Under the pieces are notes generated by a model that ran no database searches, was not told the origin of the DNA, and worked only from the letters and a program-made list of their open reading frames with translations. Position numbers and translations under genes: made by a program. A DNA stretch of 64,000 bases from Alloyangia mangrovi (GTDB taxonomy: Bacteria > Pseudomonadota > Alphaproteobacteria > Rhodobacterales > Rhodobacteraceae). Positions 49,292 through 57,547 of the stretch are shown here, in pieces. Each line of letters opens with the position of its first letter. Within the stretch, counting starts at the first letter, position 1. The stretch is taken from positions 142,361 through 206,360 of the forward strand of contig NZ_NTHN02000002.1 of NCBI RefSeq assembly GCF_002300555.2. Reading direction: 5' to 3'.

Positions 49292-50306
49292 CCACGGCCG
49301 TGAAGATCGACAATGTCTCCATTGTCTTCGGCGACGAGCCGGAAGAGGCGCTGCCGCTGATGGACGAGGGGCTGGACCGCGCGACGATCCAGAAAAGGAC
49401 CGATCAGGTGCTCGGCGTGCACAATTGCTCGCTCGAGGTCGAGGAGGGCGAGATCCTTGTGCTCATGGGCCTCTCGGGCTCGGGCAAGTCGACGTTGCTG
49501 CGCGGGATCAACGGGCTCAACCCGGTGGTGCGCGGCGGCGTGCACGTCCGCGAAGGCGAGCGAATGGTCAATGTCACCGACGCCTCCTCGGCTGACCTGC
49601 GCGGATCCGGCGCGAGCGGGTGGCCATGGTGTTCCAGCAGTTCGGCCTGCTCCCGTGGCGCTCGGTCGCCGAGAACGTCGGGCTCGGGCTGGAGCTGGGC
49701 GGCATGGGCAAGGCGGCCCGCCGCGCCAAGGTGATGGAACAGCTCGAGCTGGTGGGCCTGTCGAACTGGGCCGACAACAAGGTGAGCGAGCTTTCGGGCG
49801 GCATGCAGCAGCGCGTCGGCCTGGCCCGTGCCTTTGCCACCGAGGCGCCGATCCTTCTGATGGACGAGCCCTTCTCGGCGCTCGACCCGCTGATCCGCAG
49901 CAAGCTGCAGGACGAGCTTCTGGAGCTGCAGGCCAAGCTCAAGCGGACGATCATCTTCGTCAGCCACGACCTCGACGAGGCCTTCAAGATCGGCAATCGC
50001 ATCGCGATCATGGAAGGCGGGCGCATCGTGCAATGCGGCACTCCGAACCAGATCGCCAGCGACCCGGCGAACGACTACGTGGCCGAGTTCGTGGCGCATT
50101 CCAATCCGCTCAGCTTCCTGCGCGCCAAGGACGTGATGAAACCTTCGGAGGTGCCGGCCGAGGCGGAGGTCGACGAGGAGACGCCGGTGCTCGAGTTCGC
50201 CGCCGCAATGACCGAGCGCAACGCGCCGGTGGCGGTGACGCGCGGCGGCGTGCGGGTCGGCACAGTGACCCCCGCGACGCTGCTTGAGCGGCTGGTCGCG
50301 CAATAG
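49288..50306 (+). CDS. choV: Choline ABC transporter ATP-binding protein ChoV, apparent frameshift
   Basis: This ATPase is of the OpuAA/ProV type. Walker A is GLSGSGKSTLLRGINGLNP, the signature is ELSGGMQQRVGLARA, Walker B is ILLMDEPFSALDPL and the H-loop is FVSHDLDEA. The frame is lost at about 49602, where GCGCGG should be GCGCCGG. Adding one C gives SADLRRIRRERVAMVFQQFG and a 339-residue protein of normal length. As given, the ATPase would be truncated before the Q-loop. It is last in choXWV and a terminator follows. Confidence 0.92.
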
Positions 50307-50328
50307 GGGCGCATATGAACGATGCGAG

Positions 50329-50355
50329 AAGGCGCGGCTCTTGCTGCGCCTTTTT
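50329..50355 (+). terminator. Terminator after choV
   Basis: AAGGCGCGGC (50329-50338) pairs with GCTGCGCCTT (50343-50352, one G-U pair) around TCTT and runs into TTTTT. It lies 23 bases after the choV stop codon. Confidence 0.88.
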
Positions 50356-50393
50356 CGTGGCCCGGCGGCGTCGCCGTGGGTCGTACCGAGGGC

Positions 50394-50678
50394 TCAGCCC
50401 GCGTAGACCAGCAGCAGGTTCACCCGCGCCCGACCGCGCCGCGCCTCGCGCTCCATCAGCGCCTGCCGGCGGGCGAGCTGTAGCTTTTCAAGCGCCCTCT
50501 GCCGCGCGTTGTAAAGCTGGCGGACCTTTGAGCCACGGTTGCCGATCTGCACCGAAAGATGCGTCTCGCGGCCCGGGAAAAACCCGGCCACGTTGCTCTG
50601 CGCGGCGCGAAAGGCCGCGTCCGCCTCGATCCAGGCGCTGTAAGTTTTCAGTAGAAGGCGTCGTGATGCAGAAGCCAT
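50394..50678 (-). CDS. Small basic protein of unknown function
   Basis: This 94-residue protein starts at an ATG with a good ribosome site (GGGGAGGAACGC). It is rich in Arg, Ala and Leu, with a long helical C-terminal half (SKVRQLYNARQRALEKLQLA followed by RRQALMEREARRG) that could form a coiled coil. I recognise no family. It lies alone between the choV terminator and the end of the lipid-transport operon, on the same strand as the latter but 114 bases downstream. Confidence 0.6.
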   Translation of the reverse strand: MASASRRLLLKTYSAWIEADAAFRAAQSNVAGFFPGRETHLSVQIGNRGSKVRQLYNARQRALEKLQLARRQALMEREARRGRARVNLLLVYAG

Positions 50679-50792
50679 GCGTTCCTCCCCAGGATGAGCC
50701 TCGTTCTCGACAGACCCCAAGTATAGGCAGCGCGGTGCCACCTGTCAGCACCGCGAAATGACGCATGGGAAAGATGTGAACAGTCGCGAGGT

Positions 50793-51407
50793 TCAGCCCC
50801 CGGCACGCACTGCCCATGGCAGGATTTCCGAGATCATCCGCCGCGACGCCCGGTCGAAGGCGGCGACGACGGTTTCGGTCTCGTCGTCCGTCGCGGGCTC
50901 GCGCACCTCGAAGGTTCGGCTGGCGACCACCGCGGAGTCGCGCTCGCGCACCAGGCGCAGCATCAGCCGCAGGTGCACCGAGACCGGCGCCCCGGAACCG
51001 AGGCTCTCGGCCTGGAAATCGGTCAGCTCGCCCAGCAGCGCGTAATCGCCCTGCGCTCCGAGCGGCGCGCGGCCCACCGAGGCGAAGGCGCCGGTCTCGG
51101 CGAGGCTGCGGACCAGCAGGGTCTGCAGCATGGCGGGGGCCTCGTCGGACCAGCGCGCACCCGGCAGATACTGCGCCTGCAGCGGCGCGGGGCGGATCAT
51201 GATGCGGTCGGTGCTCAGCGCACCGCTGGTGATCGGCGGCTCGACCACAAGCTCCGCCCATCCCCGCCGCGCCGCACCCTCGATGGCGGGCGTTTGCAGC
51301 TCGTAGACATCGAGCGTTTCCGAGGCGCTGTCGAGCGCCGAGATCGCGGCGCAGCCGGAGGTGCCGAGGGCAAGGGCGAGGGCGGGCAGGAGGAGTCTCG
51401 GGAACAT
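50793..51407 (-). CDS. ABC transport auxiliary lipoprotein (PqiC-like) of the MCE operon
   Basis: This is a 204-residue lipoprotein. The signal peptide ends in LALALGTSGCAA, with the lipobox cysteine at about residue 19. The rest matches the ABC-type transport auxiliary (PqiC/YmbA-like) family: VYELQTPAIEGAARRGWAEL, PITSGALSTDRIMIRPA, YLPGARWSDEAPAMLQTLLV and GDYALLGELTDFQAE. It is thought to sit in the outer membrane and receive the MCE protein bridge. It is last in the operon, starting four bases after the MCE gene. Confidence 0.88.
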   Translation of the reverse strand: MFPRLLLPALALALGTSGCAAISALDSASETLDVYELQTPAIEGAARRGWAELVVEPPITSGALSTDRIMIRPAPLQAQYLPGARWSDEAPAMLQTLLVRSLAETGAFASVGRAPLGAQGDYALLGELTDFQAESLGSGAPVSVHLRLMLRLVRERDSAVVASRTFEVREPATDDETETVVAAFDRASRRMISEILPWAVRAGG

Positions 51408-51411
51408 GGGG

Positions 51412-53130
51412 CTACCTTCGGTATTCGGGGGCACGGTCGTCGAGGAAGAAGCGGGTCGGATCGCGCCGGAGCTGCGTTGTCAGCGCATCGAGATTGTCGA
51501 TCAGCGCGCGCGCCTCGGCGGCGAGACGGCTGAACTGCGGCAGGGCGGTCGCGCTGAAATCGCGCAACGCCGGGCGGGTCTCGCCGACCGCGCCCTCGAG
51601 CCCACTGAAGGCCGCGGCGGCGGAGCGGCTGGCGGCGCGCAACTCGCTGGTGATCTCGGGGATGTCTCCCGAAACCGCGGCAATGGCGCTCTCCAGCTCG
51701 GTCAGAGTGCCGCGAAGCTGCGCTGCGATCGGGCCAAGCTCCTGGGTGATCGCCCGGTCAGCCCCGTCAAAGGCCCGCTCGGCGGCCGAGAGCGCGCGGT
51801 CGCCGGTCTCGAGCGTGCCGTTGATCGTCGAGAGTGTCACATTGGCCGCGGCGAAGGTCGAGCGCGCCGCCTCCAGCGTCTCAGAGGCGTCCCCGGCAAG
51901 CCCGTCGAGCTGCCCCGAGGCCGAGCTGAGATCGGCGCCCACGGTCTCGATTGTCTGCACCGCCGAGCGGGTGGCGGCGCGGATGTCCTCGAAAATGGCG
52001 GTCAGATCGGCGCCGGTGCTGTCGCCGAAGCCCTGGATCACCCCGGTCGCCTCGGCGGTGGCGGTGCGCAGCTCGGCAATCAGCGCGGCGCCGTCCCCGG
52101 CCAGAAGCCCGTCGAGCCGCTGCGCCGCCGCGTCGACGCTGCGCGATGTCTGCGACAGGTCGGCGATGAGCCCGTCGAGGCCCGCCAGCGTGCTCTGCGC
52201 CTCTGTCAGCCGGGCGGTGGCGGCGTCGCCGGTTTCGGTGAAGGTCTCGGCGAGAGTTTCGGCGCGGCTGCTCAGGCTGGCGAAGCGCGCCTCGATCTCG
52301 GCGACGCTGCCCTGCAGCTGCTCGGTCGCAGGGCCCAGCCGGTCGGTGATGTAGCTTTCTGCCGCCGCGGCGGTCCCGGTGCCCTGGGCGACGAGCGCCC
52401 GGGCCTCCTCGGAGAGGGTGGTGATCGCGCGCAGGGTGTCCCGCGCGTCGGTGAGAACGCCCGCCACGTCGTCGGTCATGCCCTCGACACTGGCGTTGAA
52501 GCGGTCCATCTGGTCGGTGAAGGTCGAGACCGCACCGGTCACGCTGGAGAGATCCTGCAGCGTCTGCGACAGCTCGGCCGAGGCCTGCTCGACATTGGTC
52601 AGGATGGTGACGACGCGCTGCTGGTTGTCGGAGCCGAGGAGGTCGCGCAGGCTGCGCACCAATTCAAGTGTCTCGTCGAGGATCTCGGGCGCGGATTCGG
52701 TCAGCGACTGCAGCGCCGACTGGCCAGCGGCGATGCGCGGCACCTCCTCGCCGGTCTGCTCGGACAGCAGCCGCGCGCCGGGACTGCCCGGGGCGATGCT
52801 GACATAGCTGACGCCGGTGACCCCCTGTGCCTCGATGGTGGCCGTGGAATTGCTGCGCACCGGGGTGCCGGCGGCAACCTCTACGCGGACCCGCACAGTG
52901 CCATTCTGCTCGGGCGAGAGTCCGAGGCCCACCACCTGTCCCACCGGCAGCCCGGCAAAGCGCACCTCGGAGGAGACCGACAGGCCCGAGACCGAGGAGA
53001 AATCTATGTCGTAATAGTCGAAGTGCTTGTCGAGCTCGACATTGGCGAACCACAGCAGGAAGCCGAGCAGCCCGAGGAAGCCCGCTATGGCGAAGGCTCC
53101 GACAAGCACGTAATTGGCGCGGGTTTCCAT
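51412..53130 (-). CDS. MCE (MlaD-like) protein with a long helical tail
   Basis: This 572-residue protein has one N-terminal membrane helix (VLVGAFAIAGFLGLLGFLLW) and one MCE domain (about 40-120: SVSGLSVSSEVRFAGLPVGQ, GVTGVSYVSIAPGSPGARLL). A tail of about 430 residues, rich in Ala, Leu, Thr and Glu, follows and looks like a chain of coiled coils. Such proteins build a needle or tunnel across the periplasm for lipid transport. It is much longer than MlaD of E. coli (about 180 residues), so it resembles mycobacterial Mce or LetB-like bridges in scale. It lies two bases after the ATPase gene. Confidence 0.9.
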   Translation of the reverse strand: METRANYVLVGAFAIAGFLGLLGFLLWFANVELDKHFDYYDIDFSSVSGLSVSSEVRFAGLPVGQVVGLGLSPEQNGTVRVRVEVAAGTPVRSNSTATIEAQGVTGVSYVSIAPGSPGARLLSEQTGEEVPRIAAGQSALQSLTESAPEILDETLELVRSLRDLLGSDNQQRVVTILTNVEQASAELSQTLQDLSSVTGAVSTFTDQMDRFNASVEGMTDDVAGVLTDARDTLRAITTLSEEARALVAQGTGTAAAAESYITDRLGPATEQLQGSVAEIEARFASLSSRAETLAETFTETGDAATARLTEAQSTLAGLDGLIADLSQTSRSVDAAAQRLDGLLAGDGAALIAELRTATAEATGVIQGFGDSTGADLTAIFEDIRAATRSAVQTIETVGADLSSASGQLDGLAGDASETLEAARSTFAAANVTLSTINGTLETGDRALSAAERAFDGADRAITQELGPIAAQLRGTLTELESAIAAVSGDIPEITSELRAASRSAAAAFSGLEGAVGETRPALRDFSATALPQFSRLAAEARALIDNLDALTTQLRRDPTRFFLDDRAPEYRR

Positions 53131-53132
53131 GG

Positions 53133-53939
53133 TCAGTCAGCCTCGGTGTTCGTGTCGGTCCGGATGGCGTCACGCGCAAGGCGCGCCCGCGGTCCGGTGA
53201 AATATTCCTGCACCCACGGGTGATCGACCTCCAGCATCTCGGGCAGCGTGCCGGTGACGAGCACCCGCTTTTCCGCCAGCACCGCGATACGGTCGCAGGT
53301 TGCATAGAGCGTGTCGAGATCGTGGGTGACAAGAAAGACGGTCAGCCCAAGCGCGTCGCTCAACGTGTTGATCAGCTCATCGAAGGCCGAGGCGCCGATC
53401 GGGTCGAGCCCGGCGGTGGGCTCGTCGAGGAAGACGATCTCGGGATCGAGGGCCAGCGCCCGCGCCAGCCCGGCGCGCTTTCGCATCCCACCCGAAAGCT
53501 CCGACGGGGCCGCGTCGCCGGCGCGGTAAGGCAGGCCGACGAGCGAAATCTTGAGATCCGCCAGGGCCCGCCGCAGCTCGGGCGTCAGCTCGGCAATCCG
53601 GCGCAGCGGCACCTCGACGTTCTCGCGCACGGTGAGCGAGGAGAAGAGCGCCCCGTCCTGGAACATCACTCCCCAGCGCTCGTCGAGGCGGTCACGCTCT
53701 TCGGGCGAGGCGGTCAGCACCTCGGTGCCGAAGGCCTCGATCCGGCCAGCCGCCGGGCGCTCGAGCCCCGTGATGGCGCGCAGGAGCACCGACTTGCCGG
53801 TGCCCGAGCCGCCGACCACGCCCAGGACCTCGCCCCGGTAGACGTCGAGGTCGAGCCCGTCGTGGACCACGTGGGTGCCGAATTGGGTGCGCAGCCCGCG
53901 GACCCGGATGAGCACCTCTTTGTCGTCTTCCGGGCTCAC
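53133..53939 (-). CDS. MlaF-like ABC transporter ATP-binding protein (GTG start)
   Basis: This 268-residue ATPase drives the MCE lipid transporter. Walker A is GGSGTGKSVLLRAITGLERP, the signature is LSGGMRKRAGLARALALDP, Walker B is EIVFLDEPTAGLDPIGASAF and the H-loop is VTHDLDTLYATCD. The GTG start at 53939 shares a GTGA overlap with the permease stop codon, so coupling is likely. SSLTVRENVEVPL and the MFQDGALFSS motif are typical of MlaF proteins. Confidence 0.92.
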   Translation of the reverse strand: MSPEDDKEVLIRVRGLRTQFGTHVVHDGLDLDVYRGEVLGVVGGSGTGKSVLLRAITGLERPAAGRIEAFGTEVLTASPEERDRLDERWGVMFQDGALFSSLTVRENVEVPLRRIAELTPELRRALADLKISLVGLPYRAGDAAPSELSGGMRKRAGLARALALDPEIVFLDEPTAGLDPIGASAFDELINTLSDALGLTVFLVTHDLDTLYATCDRIAVLAEKRVLVTGTLPEMLEVDHPWVQEYFTGPRARLARDAIRTDTNTEAD

Positions 53940-55057
53940 AGCCCCACCTCGGCGAAGAAGATGGAGAAGAGCGCGTCGGCGACGATGACGGCGAAGATCG
54001 CGGTGACCACGGCGCTCGAAGTTTGCCGCCCGAGAGATTCCGCGTCGCCCTTGACCTGCATCCCGGCGTGGCAGCCGACCACGCCGATGATCACCGCGAA
54101 GACCGGCGCCTTGATGAGCCCGACGATGACATTGCTGATGTCGGTGTCGGCGACCAGCCGGGTGCGGAACATCGAGGGCGAGATGCCGAGCTCGATCCAG
54201 GACATCAGCGCACCGCCAAAGAGACCCGTGAGATCGGCGATCAGCCCGAGGATCGGCAGCATCAGCAGCAGCGCCAGTATGCGCGGCACGAAGAGCACCG
54301 TGACCGGATCGAGCCCGAGCGTGCGCATCGCATCGATCTCCTGTCGCATCTTCATCGAGCCGATGGCGGCGCAAAAGGCCGAGGCGGTGCGGCCCGCGAC
54401 GATGATCGCGGTGAGCAGGATCCCCAGCTCGCGCAGCACCGAGATGGCAATGAGATCGACCACGAAGACCTCGGCGCCGAACTGCCGCAGCTGCGTCGCG
54501 CCCTGGAAGGCGAGCACGACCCCGATCAGGAAGGCCATGAGCGAGACGATCGGCACCGCGCGCAGCCCGACGTCATCGCAATGGGCGACCAGCGCGGTGA
54601 CGCGGAATTCGCGCGGGTGGATCATCACCCGGAAGAGCCCGGCGAGGAACATGCCGAGGAATTCCAGCAATCCGCGCAGAAAACGCAGCCCGCCGACCAC
54701 CCTCCGACCGGTGGCCTCGAAAAGCGCCGTCAGGCCCGTGGCGGCGACGGGTGCGGGTTCGGGCACCGGCAGGGCGCGGCGCACGGTGGCCAGGAGCAGC
54801 TCGGCCGCCTCGCTGGCGCCGCGATAGCGCAGCGCGCCGCCCTGCGCCGCGACCCGCTGTTCATAGTCGGCGAGCGCCCAAGCGCCGGCGGTGTCGATCC
54901 GGGTGACCCCCGAGAGGTCGATGACCGGGTTGCGCGGCACGGCGGTCAGCTCCGTCTGCAGTCTTGCAAGCTCGCGCACTGTCAGCGGGCCGGAGAGGCT
55001 GATGACCTGACCGGAGAGTGATTCTTCGTGCTCGACCTGCAACCCGCCGGTGTTCAT
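53936..55057 (-). CDS. MlaE-like permease with N-terminal STAS domain
   Basis: This is a 373-residue permease. Residues 10-90 form a STAS-like domain (ESLSGQVISLSGPLTVRELA, NPVIDLSGVTRIDTAGAWAL), and the rest is an MlaE permease (ALVAHCDDVGLRAVPIVSLM, GVVLAFQGATQLRQFGAEVF, RELGILLTAIIVAGRTASAF). Fusion of STAS and MlaE is known in other bacteria and replaces a separate MlaB. It is first in the operon permease-ATPase-MCE-lipoprotein. The ATG at 55057 precedes the STAS domain; the longer open frame upstream has no similarity. Confidence 0.91.
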   Translation of the reverse strand: MNTGGLQVEHEESLSGQVISLSGPLTVRELARLQTELTAVPRNPVIDLSGVTRIDTAGAWALADYEQRVAAQGGALRYRGASEAAELLLATVRRALPVPEPAPVAATGLTALFEATGRRVVGGLRFLRGLLEFLGMFLAGLFRVMIHPREFRVTALVAHCDDVGLRAVPIVSLMAFLIGVVLAFQGATQLRQFGAEVFVVDLIAISVLRELGILLTAIIVAGRTASAFCAAIGSMKMRQEIDAMRTLGLDPVTVLFVPRILALLLMLPILGLIADLTGLFGGALMSWIELGISPSMFRTRLVADTDISNVIVGLIKAPVFAVIIGVVGCHAGMQVKGDAESLGRQTSSAVVTAIFAVIVADALFSIFFAEVGL

Positions 55058-55278
55058 GGATGCGTGGGCTCCCCGCGTATCTTTCTCATTTTGAAAGGTT
55101 TTGCGCCGCTTCACCAGAAGAATTCGCGCGAATGGGCAGGGCGCTTTGACGCAACCGGCGCGGTTTCCGGCAGCAAGGACTGCTGTCCGGTAAGAGAGCA
55201 TCCAGTGAGCGCACTTCCCCCATGAAGGGTGTTGGCGCTTGATTTTTGAGCAGCGCGGCGCCCGAAGCGCTTCGAGTT

Positions 55279-55294
55279 TGATTAAACGTTTAAT
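55279..55294. promoter_or_regulatory. LacI-type operator 1
   Basis: TGATTAAACGTTTAAT contains the perfect 14-base palindrome ATTAAACGTTTAAT (55281-55294) with the central CG typical of LacI-family sites. It lies 58-73 bases upstream of the LacI gene start. Confidence 0.8.
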
Positions 55295-55320
55295 TCATAG
55301 TTGACCGGCGGAAAGGCCAC

Positions 55321-55335
55321 TGATTAATCGTTTCA
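55321..55335. promoter_or_regulatory. LacI-type operator 2
   Basis: TGATTAATCGTTTCA differs from the matching part of operator 1 (TGATTAAACGTTTAA) at only two positions and starts exactly 42 bases after it, four helical turns. It ends 16 bases before the LacI start codon, overlapping the leader, which suits autoregulation by looping. Confidence 0.7.
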
Positions 55336-55351
55336 CCAAAGAGGGAACGAC

Positions 55352-56338
55352 ATGGCCAGCATCAAGCAGATCGCACAGGACATCGGGGTTTCGGCAGCCA
55401 CGGTCTCGAACGCGCTCACCGGCAAGGGACGGGTTTCGAAAGAGCTGGCGGAGCGGATTCAGGCCCGTGCCGAGGCGCTTGGTTACCGCCCGAGCAGTGC
55501 CGCCCGCGCGTTGAAGACCGGGCAGAGCGGCATCCTCGGACTCGTGATGCCGGATCTCACCAATCCGCTCTTCCCACGCATCGCGCAGAACCTGTCGATC
55601 GCCGCCGAGGCGCGCGGGCTCGGCATCCTCATCGCCGACTCGCGCGGCAGCGAGGCGCGCCAGACCGAGGCACTGCAGCAGCTCGTGGGGCGCGGAGTCG
55701 ATGGCGTGGTGATCGTGCCGCAGAAGGGCACCTCGCCCGAGGCGCCCGGCCTGCCCATGGTGACGATCAACACGGCGCGCGACCCGCGCAACACCGTCTC
55801 GGCCGATCACATCGGCGGCGGCGCGCTGATCGGCGCGCATGTCCGCGGGCTTGGCCACGGCCACGTGGTGCTGCTCGGCGGCGACCGGGTCTCGGACGTG
55901 CAGCAGGACCGCATGCGCGGCATGGCGGAGGGGCTCGGCCCGAGCGTCCTTATCGAGACGGTCTGGGGCGACGCCGGGCTCGCCGCGCTGCCGAAACACG
56001 TGGGGCAGGGCGCGACGGCGATCCTTGCCACCTCGGATCTGCTGGCGCTCGCCGCCCTGTCTGAACTCGCGCGCGGCGGGATCTCGGTGCCCGGGGACGT
56101 GAGCCTCACTGGCTTCGACGATTTGCCCTTCGCCACCGCCATGCACCCGGCGCTGACCACCACCGCGCAGGATGTGAGCGCCATCGCCGAGCATGCGCTC
56201 AAGGTGCTGACCGGCCTGATTGCCGGCGCCGCCCGACCCGAGAGCCACGCAGTGCCCATGCGGCTGGTACCGCGCGCCTCCACCACGGCCCCCCCGATAA
56301 CCACCCAGACCCCGACCAACACGGAGAGACTGCCATGA
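55352..56338 (+). CDS. LacI-family transcriptional regulator of the nucleoside operon
   Basis: This 328-residue LacI-family repressor has the helix-turn-helix IKQIAQDIGVSAATVSNALT and hinge VSKELAERIQARAEALGYRP. The periplasmic-binding-like effector domain has GILGLVMPDLTNPLFPRIAQ and PGDVSLTGFDDLPFATAMHP. It is the first gene of the operon; its stop overlaps the next start (ATGA), so regulator and importer are co-expressed. GAGGGA lies just before the start. The effector is unknown; a purine, nucleoside or sugar would fit the downstream enzymes. Confidence 0.94.
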   Translation: MASIKQIAQDIGVSAATVSNALTGKGRVSKELAERIQARAEALGYRPSSAARALKTGQSGILGLVMPDLTNPLFPRIAQNLSIAAEARGLGILIADSRGSEARQTEALQQLVGRGVDGVVIVPQKGTSPEAPGLPMVTINTARDPRNTVSADHIGGGALIGAHVRGLGHGHVVLLGGDRVSDVQQDRMRGMAEGLGPSVLIETVWGDAGLAALPKHVGQGATAILATSDLLALAALSELARGGISVPGDVSLTGFDDLPFATAMHPALTTTAQDVSAIAEHALKVLTGLIAGAARPESHAVPMRLVPRASTTAPPITTQTPTNTERLP

Positions 56339-57351
56339 AGACCACCCTATCGCTCCTCGCGCTCGCCAGCGCCTTCGGTACCGCGGCCCATGCCGAAGAC
56401 AAGACCCTGACCATCTCGGTCTATTCCTTCGCGCAGGATGAATACAAAGAAGCGCTCTACGATCCCTTCGAGGCGATCTGCGGCTGCGATCTGGTCGTCG
56501 AGACCGGCAACAGCGTCGAGCGCATGGCCAAGATCGAGGCCAATGCCGCCGACCCGGTGATCGACATGGCGGTGATTTCCACGCAGGACGCGCTGGCGCT
56601 GGCCCGCAAGGGGCTGATCCAGCCGCTCGACGGCGCCAAGCTGAGCAACTTCGACAAGCTCTACGACAGCGCCAAGGATCCGATCGGCGATCACATGGCG
56701 GTCGGCTACACCTTCTACGCAAGCTCCATCGTCTACCGCTCCGACCTCGTGGACATCCAGAGCTGGGGCGATCTGCTGGGCGAGGACCTCGCCGGCCAGG
56801 TGGCGCTGCCCAACATCACCACCACGCAGGGCCCGCTCACGCTGATGATGCTCGGCAAGGCCGAGGGCGTCGAAGGTGACCTCTCGCCGGTGATCTCCGA
56901 GATCGGCGCGCATTCCGATGACATCGTGACCTTCTTCTCGCGCTCGTCCGAGCTGGTGCAGCTGATGAACCAGCAGGAAGTCATCGCCGCCCCCGTGGGC
57001 CGCTTCGCCTGGGGCAGCTTCAGGGACGCGGGCCTGCCCTTCGCCTGGGCCGAACCCGAGGAAGGACAGGCCGGCGGCATGAACGTGATGGTCATGACCA
57101 AGGGCAACGGCAACGAGGAGCTGGCCTACCAGTTCATGGACTACTGGCTCTCAACCGAGGTCCAGACCAAGATCGGCGAGATGCTGATCGACAGCCCGGC
57201 CAACAAGGAGGTCGAACTGAGCGCGGAGGCCGCCGAGAACCTCACCTATGGCGCGGATGTCATTGAATCGCTGAACATCATGCCGGCCGCCGAGGTGCTC
57301 GACAAGCGCGAGGGCTGGGTCGAGCAGTGGAACGCCGAGGTGATCCAGTAA
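56335..57351 (+). CDS. PotD-class extracellular solute-binding protein
   Basis: This 338-residue periplasmic binding protein has a signal peptide ending in FGTAAHA. It belongs to the polyamine/iron-type family 1 of extracellular solute-binding proteins: VVETGNSVERMAKIEANAAD, DMAVISTQDALALARKGLIQ and VGYTFYASSIVYRSD. This class binds polyamines, thiamine, opines and phosphonates, so a nucleoside ligand would be unusual. The ligand must be inferred from the downstream nucleoside hydrolase and adenine deaminase. A strong hairpin follows it. Confidence 0.88.
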   Translation: MKTTLSLLALASAFGTAAHAEDKTLTISVYSFAQDEYKEALYDPFEAICGCDLVVETGNSVERMAKIEANAADPVIDMAVISTQDALALARKGLIQPLDGAKLSNFDKLYDSAKDPIGDHMAVGYTFYASSIVYRSDLVDIQSWGDLLGEDLAGQVALPNITTTQGPLTLMMLGKAEGVEGDLSPVISEIGAHSDDIVTFFSRSSELVQLMNQQEVIAAPVGRFAWGSFRDAGLPFAWAEPEEGQAGGMNVMVMTKGNGNEELAYQFMDYWLSTEVQTKIGEMLIDSPANKEVELSAEAAENLTYGADVIESLNIMPAAEVLDKREGWVEQWNAEVIQ

Positions 57352-57396
57352 CCGTATCGCAGGGGGCTGTCTCCATCCCCAACAGTCTCCGCGTTC

Positions 57397-57433
57397 GGCC
57401 ATGGGCGCCGCCTTCTTCCCGGCGCCCATGGCC
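57397..57433 (+). terminator. Hairpin between binding-protein and permease genes
   Basis: A perfect 14-bp stem, GGCCATGGGCGCCG (57397-57410) and CGGCGCCCATGGCC (57420-57433), has a 9-base loop and no following T tract. Such hairpins typically protect the upstream binding-protein mRNA end and lower downstream expression, giving more binding protein than permease. Confidence 0.7.
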
Positions 57434-57547
57434 CCCGAACACTCCTGATCGCAGGTCGCTCCCCGGCGAGCCGCTGCGATCCGCGCAATGCGCCCCGCAG
57501 GCCGAGCGCGTTCCGACACCCGCCCCAGACAGAGGGGAACACGCATC

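Noticed and set aside
21210..49602. Programmed ribosomal frameshifting at the five broken genes.
   Set aside because: The genes belong to families that do not use it, the shifts are in both directions, and no stimulatory slippery heptamer or structure was evident.
51361..54827. Long plus-strand frames opposite the MCE and ATPase genes.
   Set aside because: Shadows of the lipid-transport operon; low-complexity translation without domains.
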